Shown here piece by piece: positions 1 through 4,039 of a DNA stretch of 8,985 nt (the first letter of the stretch is position 1; the number at the start of each line of letters is the position of its first letter). The notes beneath the pieces are model-generated. The model searched no databases. It had not been told where the DNA came from and was given only the letters and a program-made list of their open reading frames with translations. The translations under genes and the position numbers were made by a program. Source of the DNA: Candidatus Sordicultor fermentans. Lineage in GTDB: Bacteria > Atribacterota > Atribacteria > Atribacterales > Caldatribacteriaceae. The stretch spans positions 1-8,985 of the forward strand of contig DGDO01000065.1 in NCBI GenBank assembly GCA_002385475.1. The letters are read 5' to 3'.

Positions 1-45
1 AAAAAATTTGATATAAAAAAATTTGATATAAAAAAATTTGATATA
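1..45. repeat. Three exact tandem copies of a 15-bp AT-rich unit
   Basis: The unit AAAAAATTTGATATA occurs three times head to tail without a mismatch, at 1-15, 16-30 and 31-45, and then decays (AAAT). The array touches the window edge, so its real copy number is unknown. There are no spacers, so it is not a CRISPR array. Short AT-rich direct repeats can be binding sites, iterons or simple slippage products. Nothing nearby in the window decides between these. Confidence 0.85.
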
Positions 46-199
46 AAATAGCAAATATAGTTATTTCTGATTCTAGAAATACCATAAAGCTTTGTATATG
101 TCAAGTAAATTTGAAAATTCTTACAATTTTGCTTATTATATTGGGCCTTTCTACTTTTAAAAAAACAATCAAAAATATTGATACTCTGTAGTTATTTTT

Positions 200-259
200 T
201 TATTTCATGCTACATGTACGTTGTTCTTTTCCTCCCATCTTAAAATAAAGCTTGAACAT
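200..259 (-). CDS. Possible 19-residue small peptide with a strong ribosome binding site
   Basis: On the minus strand an ATG at 259-257 is preceded by AAGGAGGG (plus-strand positions 268-275) with 8 nt between them, which is close to an ideal Shine-Dalgarno arrangement. The frame reads MFKLYFKMGGKEQRTCSMK and stops at TAA (202-200). The peptide is short and basic, with no recognisable motif. It may be a real small protein, a leader peptide, or the surviving start of a gene whose body has been lost. No convincing promoter is seen upstream. Such a ribosome site in otherwise AT-rich empty DNA is the only evidence, so the call is tentative. Confidence 0.25.
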   Translation of the reverse strand: MFKLYFKMGGKEQRTCSMK

Positions 260-727
260 TCACATTACCCTCCTTATTTTTTGTTTAAAAAAGTAAATTT
301 AATACAGAACTTGAATGACTCAAAAAAACTATAGAGCTAATGAATATTCTGATATTGATATATAGGCAGTGTGAGCTTATGGAACTCCTTCGCTCTTCGT
401 GTTATTATCCCGGAAAGGAAGGAATACTTTTACTTATTAAAATATTTAGAAATGAGAGAACCCAACGAGTTCTGGAGTAGTAATATAATACAACTTGCAT
501 CAGAATGAGAAAGAGGGTTCTGTATCTGATAGCCACAATAAATTGATGTAATAGGAAAATAGGCATTTAAATCAGTAGTTTACTTGTCTTGACGCTAGGG
601 ACTTACCTCATGTTAAAGTTGTGTGGCCGCAGGAAAGCAGGACTCAACCTTGGCCAGCGGGGAGTGCTGATTGATTAATTGGATAGCTTCCCGTTCACTG
701 AATTATATAAAAATGAGAAACTTTAAA

Positions 728-734
728 AAGGAGG
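728..734 (+). promoter_or_regulatory. Ribosome binding site of the esterase gene
   Basis: AAGGAGG lies 7 nt before the ATG at 742, which fixes the start codon. An eight-codon frame (ATG 713 to TAG 737-739) spans this site and ends 2 nt before the real start. It begins with ATGAGAAA, as does the gene itself. It has no ribosome site of its own and is probably incidental. Confidence 0.85.
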
Positions 735-741
735 TTTAGTT

Positions 742-1761
742 ATGAGAAATCTACGCCCTCTTCAGCCGTTTTTGACCCTTTATGAAAAGCCCAGAGCTTA
801 TGAGTTTAAAGCTGAAACTCTTGAAGAATGGGAAGCCTGGAGAGAGAGATTAAAAGAAAAATTAATTGAGCTTTTAGGAGGGTTTCCGGAAAGAGTTCCA
901 TTGGAGCCAGAAATAGTGGAAAAAAAGGGGTTTGAAGATTATACCAGGGAGAAGATAATATTTAACAGTGCACCTGATATAAGCGTGACAGGTTATCTAC
1001 TGGTGCCTAAAAGAATAAATCTTCCAGCACCAGGGGTAATAGCCCTTCATGGCCATGGATATGGAAAGGACGATATCGTGGGCATATGGGAAGATGGAAC
1101 AGAGAGAACCATCGCTGACGGTTACCAGAAAGATTTTGGGATTTCTCTTGTAAGGCATGGGTTTATTACCTTCGCTATTGAGCAGGCGTGCTTTGGAGAA
1201 AGGAGAGAACCCGAAGATATAGCCAGGGATAAATACCAATCATCCTGCCGAAAAGTTTCCTTCTGGGCCATGTTATTAGGTAAAACGGTTCTGGGAATGA
1301 GAGTTTGGGACGTAATGAGAGCCATAGACTACCTCGAGACCAGAAAAGAAGTCATGAAGACATCCATAGGTGTTATGGGTATATCAGGTGGGGGAATGAG
1401 TGCTCTATTTTCATCTGCTCTGGATGAGAGGATAAACTGTGCCGTAGTCAGTGGATACCTGAACACCTTCAAAGATAGCATACTTTCAATATATCACTGT
1501 GAATGCAACTATGTACCAGGGATATTAAAATATGCTGAGATGTATGACATAGCAGGATTAATAGCGCCGAGATACTTGTTAGTAGAAAGCGGGACAAAAG
1601 ATAACATATTTCCCATCAACGCCACCAAATTTGCTGTATCAAGGGTAAAAAGGGTGTACGAACTATTGGGATGCCCGGAGAGATTCGAAACTGACCTATT
1701 TGAAGGAAGACACGAGATAAGTGGCCGAAAAGCATTTGACTTTTTAAAATCATGTTTATAG
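742..1761 (+). CDS. Alpha/beta-hydrolase of the acetyl-esterase / dienelactone-hydrolase type
   Basis: This 339-residue enzyme has the features of a serine esterase. An oxyanion-hole strand is seen as ALHGHGYG (101-108). The nucleophile elbow is GISGG with Ser215. The likely acid is Asp287 in SGTKDNIFP, and the likely catalytic base is His324 in EGRHEIS. The segment HCECNYVPG (252-260), followed by DIAGLIAPRYLLVESG (269-284), is typical of a group of bacterial esterases annotated as acetyl-xylan-esterase or dienelactone-hydrolase-like. The first 70 residues are a charged helical extension common in this group. There is no signal peptide or membrane segment, so it should act in the cytoplasm, plausibly removing acetyl groups from imported plant-derived sugars. 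That substrate is inferred; the sequence proves only the fold and triad. The gene stands alone on the plus strand and converges on the GH127/HypD-type operon. Its start is supported by a strong ribosome site. Confidence 0.85.
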   Translation: MRNLRPLQPFLTLYEKPRAYEFKAETLEEWEAWRERLKEKLIELLGGFPERVPLEPEIVEKKGFEDYTREKIIFNSAPDISVTGYLLVPKRINLPAPGVIALHGHGYGKDDIVGIWEDGTERTIADGYQKDFGISLVRHGFITFAIEQACFGERREPEDIARDKYQSSCRKVSFWAMLLGKTVLGMRVWDVMRAIDYLETRKEVMKTSIGVMGISGGGMSALFSSALDERINCAVVSGYLNTFKDSILSIYHCECNYVPGILKYAEMYDIAGLIAPRYLLVESGTKDNIFPINATKFAVSRVKRVYELLGCPERFETDLFEGRHEISGRKAFDFLKSCL

Positions 1762-1783
1762 GTATCTTCCCCATTTTTCTCTA

Positions 1784-1882
1784 AATCGTATCGACAATTT
1801 GTTATCATTGCGGTCAGCCGCAAAAATTGTGGCAATGCTTTTCATTCTGTTCAGCTCTGCGCTCGGAGTTATCGATACGATT
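1784..1882 (+). ncRNA. Candidate structured RNA element with an 11-bp closing stem
   Basis: AATCGTATCGA at 1784-1794 is perfectly complementary to TCGATACGATT at 1872-1882. Inside this stem lies a nested structure. CAATTT (1795-1800) pairs with AAATTG (1824-1829), enclosing a perfect 6-bp hairpin TTGCGG-TCAG-CCGCAA (1808-1823). A weaker stem is possible in 1848-1870. The outer and inner stems abut at 1794/1795, so the fold is compact on its 5' side. It lies 22 nt after the esterase stop codon and could be the 3' untranslated part of that transcript, a separate small RNA, or the relic of a palindromic mobile element. The strand is assumed from the esterase gene. Confidence 0.35.
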
Positions 1883-1972
1883 ATCTTAACTGCGAATATC
1901 GAGGGGAAAAGACACCTCCACAAGCAGCGTTGTTTCTTTCATTTTTTTCCAACTGGAGATAAGGAAACGAGT

Positions 1973-2043
1973 CTCTTTATCCTGACTTTGACAGCTATAA
2001 TTTAAAAACATTGATATATCAAGGAATAAAGAGTCTCTTTTTT
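1973..2043 (+). terminator. Terminator-like hairpin with T-rich tail, with a competing hairpin
   Basis: CTCTTTATCCT (1973-1983) can pair with AGGAATAAAGAG (2022-2033) through 11 pairs and one bulged A. The stem is followed at once by TCTCTTTTTT (2034-2043). The loop contains the perfect 12-nt palindrome TTGATATATCAA (2011-2022). A second hairpin, GATAAGGA (1958-1965) with TCTTTATC (1974-1981), uses the same bases, so the two are mutually exclusive. This resembles an attenuator, but no plus-strand gene follows. The simplest reading is a transcription end for the esterase transcript. The stem is AT-rich, so its strength is uncertain. Confidence 0.4.
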
Positions 2044-2045
2044 GT

Positions 2046-2339
2046 TTACTCCACTACAGCTTCACTGATAATAAACTCGAGAATTTTATCCCTGAAGTTT
2101 GAGGTATCCGGGCATTATCATCCTCTATGACAGTTCTCACCAAGAAGCGTTTTCTCTGTCTCCTCTGATATGAGGAAGTTTCTCACCCAGCATTAATGCT
2201 ATGGCAGAAGATAATACTCCCTGGCAAGGACTTTCGCTTCCGGAGGTGTGGAAATTCTATCATCCATTTCTTGACATTTATCACAGTTACTACGAACCCT
2301 GAGGAAGATGCCTTTCCTCCCCCAGTGGGTCCTTATCTT
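2046..2339 (-). pseudogene. Possible decayed gene fragment, one frame interrupted by several stops
   Basis: Reading the minus strand in a single frame from about 2339 to TAA at 2048-2046 gives three protein-like stretches. One contains SNCDKCQEMDDRISTPPEAK, one reads RNFLISEETEKTLLGENCH, and the last ends in RDKILEFIISEAVVE. In-frame stop codons separate them, as a TAG-x-TAA pair and a TGA-TAA pair. The stretches have a charged and hydrophobic pattern unlike random AT-rich translation, and the first has a CxxC pair. I recognise no family. It could equally be chance, because there is no ribosome site and no intact start. Confidence 0.18.
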
Positions 2340-2362
2340 TTGTTTGTTATTTTTCAGGAGGT

Positions 2363-2415
2363 TATAAGGGGGCAGAGCCCCTTTTATAGTTGATTCACCC
2401 TCCCCCCAGAGAGGG
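2363..2415. repeat. Two adjacent GC-rich hairpins
   Basis: AAGGGG (2366-2371) pairs with CCCCTT (2378-2383) around the loop GCAGAG, with flanking TATA on both sides. Just downstream CCCTC (2398-2402) pairs with GAGGG (2411-2415). They look like a degraded intergenic repeat of a different type from the 33-nt family that starts at 2443. The first hairpin is followed by a short T stretch, but I do not think that is enough to call a terminator. Confidence 0.4.
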
Positions 2416-2528
2416 AAAAGAAAAGTCGAGGAACTCTCTCTTTCGTCATTCCCAAAATTCAGTCGGAAATCCACATCATTTGCCATCCCCGAAGTCCTTT
2501 ATTGAGAATCCAAATGCTTTAAATACTG

Positions 2529-2561
2529 TGGACCCCTCGCAGAAACATTCAGGGGTGACGA
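2529..2561 (-). repeat. REP-like unit, inverted orientation, C/G-rich stem
   Basis: The stem is ACCCCT (2532-2537) with AGGGGT (2551-2556) around a 13-nt loop CGCAGAAACATTC. Its ends, TGGA and TGACGA, are the mirror image of the ends of the forward unit at 2572-2604. Confidence 0.65.
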
Positions 2562-2571
2562 CCTCCCTCTC

Positions 2572-2604
2572 TCGTCATTCCCGAGATTTTTTATCGGGAA
2601 TCCA
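2572..2604 (+). repeat. REP-like unit, forward orientation, best preserved copy
   Basis: A perfect 8-bp stem, ATTCCCGA (2577-2584) with TCGGGAAT (2594-2601), encloses the 9-nt loop GATTTTTTA. It begins with TCGTC and ends with CCA. It is 10 nt from the preceding inverted unit, so the two form a head-to-head pair. Confidence 0.7.
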
Positions 2605-2655
2605 TGCTTTTGCTTTTTTCTTTTTGGAACCATAGGAGCATCTCCTCCCATTATT

Positions 2656-2688
2656 TAGATTCCTCGTAGAACCGCTCAGGAATGAGAA
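2656..2688 (-). repeat. REP-like unit, inverted orientation, T/A-substituted stem
   Basis: The stem is ATTCCT (2659-2664) with AGGAAT (2678-2683) around the 13-nt loop CGTAGAACCGCTC. It aligns without gaps to the unit at 2529-2561, with 22 of 33 positions identical. Two stem positions have changed on both sides, from C-G pairs to T-A pairs, so pairing is kept. Confidence 0.6.
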
Positions 2689-2867
2689 ATAAGGGGATGA
2701 TAGAGGCGTTCAGGAATGACCATTGACCGTTTAATTCACCACAGTTATTTAGCGGTCTTTTCCGGACCAAGTTACCCTTTGCCCCATTCTACTATGAATT
2801 GTTAATTCTGGAATTAAGGGTGCTGCAAAAATTAACTTCCGGAATGCTGCAAATTCATATTGCCAAA

Positions 2868-2900
2868 TACACCCCGGCTCGAAAGTCGCTGGGGTGACAG
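2868..2900 (-). repeat. REP-like unit, isolated distal copy
   Basis: A 9-bp stem, CACCCCGGC (2870-2878) with GCTGGGGTG (2888-2896), contains one G-T wobble and encloses the 9-nt loop TCGAAAGTC. It ends in GGGGTGACAG, like the inverted unit at 2529-2561. It lies about 145 nt from the rest of the cluster. Confidence 0.55.
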
Positions 2901-3141
2901 AAAAAAAGGGTTCATAAGGGGGGATATTTCCCTTTATACTGAGGGATGCTTCTTACTTTAATCAGGGAAATGCAAGTTCTGATTTTCCAGAGACATTTAT
3001 TCTGAAGCTACTGATTCTGTCTCTAACTTCTTTTCTACTCTTATTCTGCAAAAGTTATATCTTACAGATAATCAGTTGATGATGAAAATAACAGACTCTC
3101 GATATTTCTCTCAGCACAGCCATCACCTACCATCCTTCAAT

Positions 3142-4038
3142 TTACCCTCCTATTCTGGCCTGCAGACCGTGAGTCTCAAACTCTATCTGTATTGCTTGCA
3201 ATCTTCCGTTGGAAATCTTTCCCCCCTGCCTTACTACAGTTGTTTTCCAGAGTGCATCGTATTTTTCTGAAACATCATGAAAGGGCAGAAGGTTTATCTC
3301 CAGCTCAGGATCAAGGTCTGTAACAAATTCTATTAACTCATGCACATCTCCGATAGAATCATTAACCCCGGGTAGCAATGGTATACGTATTATCACTTTT
3401 TGCTTTGATTCCACCAGAAATCGTAAGTTGTCTTTTATTATATCGTTTTTAACTCCGGTGTGTAGCAGGTGTTTATGCTCATCGAGCACTTTCAGATCAT
3501 ATAGAAAGAGATCAACGTAGGGAAAAATCCTTTCTAAATCATCTCTCGCCACATAGCCTGAGGTATCAATAGCTACGTGGATGCCACGTAATTTAAGCAA
3601 GGGTAGTAACTCAGCGAGAAATTCGATCTGTAACAGCGGCTCTCCCCCCGAAAAAGTAACCCCTCCTTCAGATTGATCAAAATAAAGAATATCCTTTTGT
3701 AGCTCCCGGATAACGTCTTCCACGCTCATCCATTCACCGACAATCTTAAGAGCAGTAGTGGGACAATTTTTTACGCAAAGAGCAGACATAGTGCAGAGCT
3801 CTCTTTTCAGGTGGAGTTTATCATTGAATGTTAAAGCATGATTAGGACAGGATGCTATACAGGATTTACAGCCAATGCACTTGTATCTGCTATACATAAG
3901 CTCCGGAGATGTAGATATCCCTTCCGGATTGTGGCACCACCAGCAAGATAGTGGACAACCTTTTAAAAAAACAGTCGTCCTTATTCCTGGTCCATCATGG
4001 ATGGAAAACCGCTGTATGTTGAAAACAAGCCCTTGCAC
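3142..4038 (-). CDS. Glycyl-radical-enzyme activating protein (radical SAM)
   Basis: This 298-residue protein should activate the dehydratase encoded just upstream. It uses S-adenosylmethionine and a [4Fe-4S] cluster to make the 5'-deoxyadenosyl radical that takes a hydrogen from the enzyme's glycine. The N-terminus FSIHDGPGIRTTVFLKG (11-27) is typical of the family. The radical-SAM motif is C28-x3-C32-x2-C35. A ferredoxin-like insert follows: C54, C57, C60 and C64 form one complete cluster motif. The second motif is C82, Ser85, C88, C92, with serine where cysteine is usual. The SAM-binding GGEP motif is at 131-134. I chose the GTG at 4038 because it lies 1 nt after the dehydratase stop, has AAGGA 10 nt before it, and matches the usual start of the family. 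A longer in-frame TTG start at 4104 would overlap the dehydratase and adds an atypical N-terminus. It is the last gene of the operon. Confidence 0.92.
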   Translation of the reverse strand: MQGLVFNIQRFSIHDGPGIRTTVFLKGCPLSCWWCHNPEGISTSPELMYSRYKCIGCKSCIASCPNHALTFNDKLHLKRELCTMSALCVKNCPTTALKIVGEWMSVEDVIRELQKDILYFDQSEGGVTFSGGEPLLQIEFLAELLPLLKLRGIHVAIDTSGYVARDDLERIFPYVDLFLYDLKVLDEHKHLLHTGVKNDIIKDNLRFLVESKQKVIIRIPLLPGVNDSIGDVHELIEFVTDLDPELEINLLPFHDVSEKYDALWKTTVVRQGGKISNGRLQAIQIEFETHGLQARIGG

Positions 4039-4039
4039 G

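Larger units (their letters stand above)
46..741. other. Long AT-rich intergenic region upstream of the esterase gene
   Basis: No long open frame with coding character is seen here. The region holds a 19-codon mini-ORF on the minus strand (200-259) and short inverted repeats such as AGAACCC at 457-463 with GGGTTCT at 514-520. Around 622-697 the base composition becomes visibly richer in GC. That stretch can form a TGGCC/GGCCA stem (624-628 with 652-656) and a GGGGAGT/GCTTCCC stem with two wobble pairs (659-665 with 686-692), so a folded 5' leader for the esterase gene is possible. I do not recognise it as a known riboswitch class. A TTGACG at 589-594 could be a -35 box, but the -10 candidates about 17 nt downstream (around GTTAAA) are poor, so I do not call a promoter. 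Confidence 0.5.
2443..2900. repeat. Cluster of REP-like 33-nt palindromic elements in both orientations
   Basis: At least seven related, partly decayed copies occur here. Forward copies start with TCGTCATT or a variant and end with ATCCA: 2443-2473, 2481-2512 and 2572-2604. Inverted copies have the mirror form, starting TGGA or a variant and ending with TGACGA or a variant: 2529-2561, 2656-2688, a right half at 2701-2722, and 2868-2900. Each complete unit is an imperfect hairpin with a loop of about 9 to 13 nt. Alternating orientation in an intergenic region between convergent genes is the arrangement of bacterial REP/BIME elements. No REP-associated transposase (RAYT) gene is in the window. 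Confidence 0.7.
1762..3141. other. Intergenic region between convergent genes, rich in inverted repeats
   Basis: This gap of about 1.4 kb separates the 3' ends of the esterase gene and the activase gene. Open frames in it are short and lack coding character. It contains a candidate structured RNA (1784-2045), a possible decayed gene on the minus strand (2046-2339), hairpins around 2363-2415, and a cluster of REP-like palindromes (2443-2900). Between 2723 and 2867 I see only a weak hairpin (GACCG 2725-2729 with CGGTC 2753-2757) and a direct repeat TGCTGCAAA at 2821-2829 and 2845-2853. Another short palindrome, TAAGGG/CCCTTTA, lies around 2915-2937. No clear rho-independent terminator follows the activase stop codon at 3142. 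Confidence 0.7.

Noticed and set aside
1..45. CRISPR array at the left edge
   Set aside because: The repeats are contiguous 15-bp units with no spacers, and no cas gene is in the window.
1988..2001. Perfect TTGACA (1988-1993) and TATAAT (1996-2001)
   Set aside because: They are only 2 nt apart, so they cannot serve together as one sigma-70 promoter, and neither has a good partner at 16-18 nt.
1799..2005. Plus-strand 68-codon frame with a hydrophobic stretch
   Set aside because: It starts with TTG, has no ribosome site, and runs through the nested inverted repeats. The hydrophobic pattern is easily produced by T-rich DNA.
2390..2635. Plus-strand 81-codon frame
   Set aside because: It lies across the REP-like palindromes, and its translation (for example repeated RHS motifs) only reflects those repeats.
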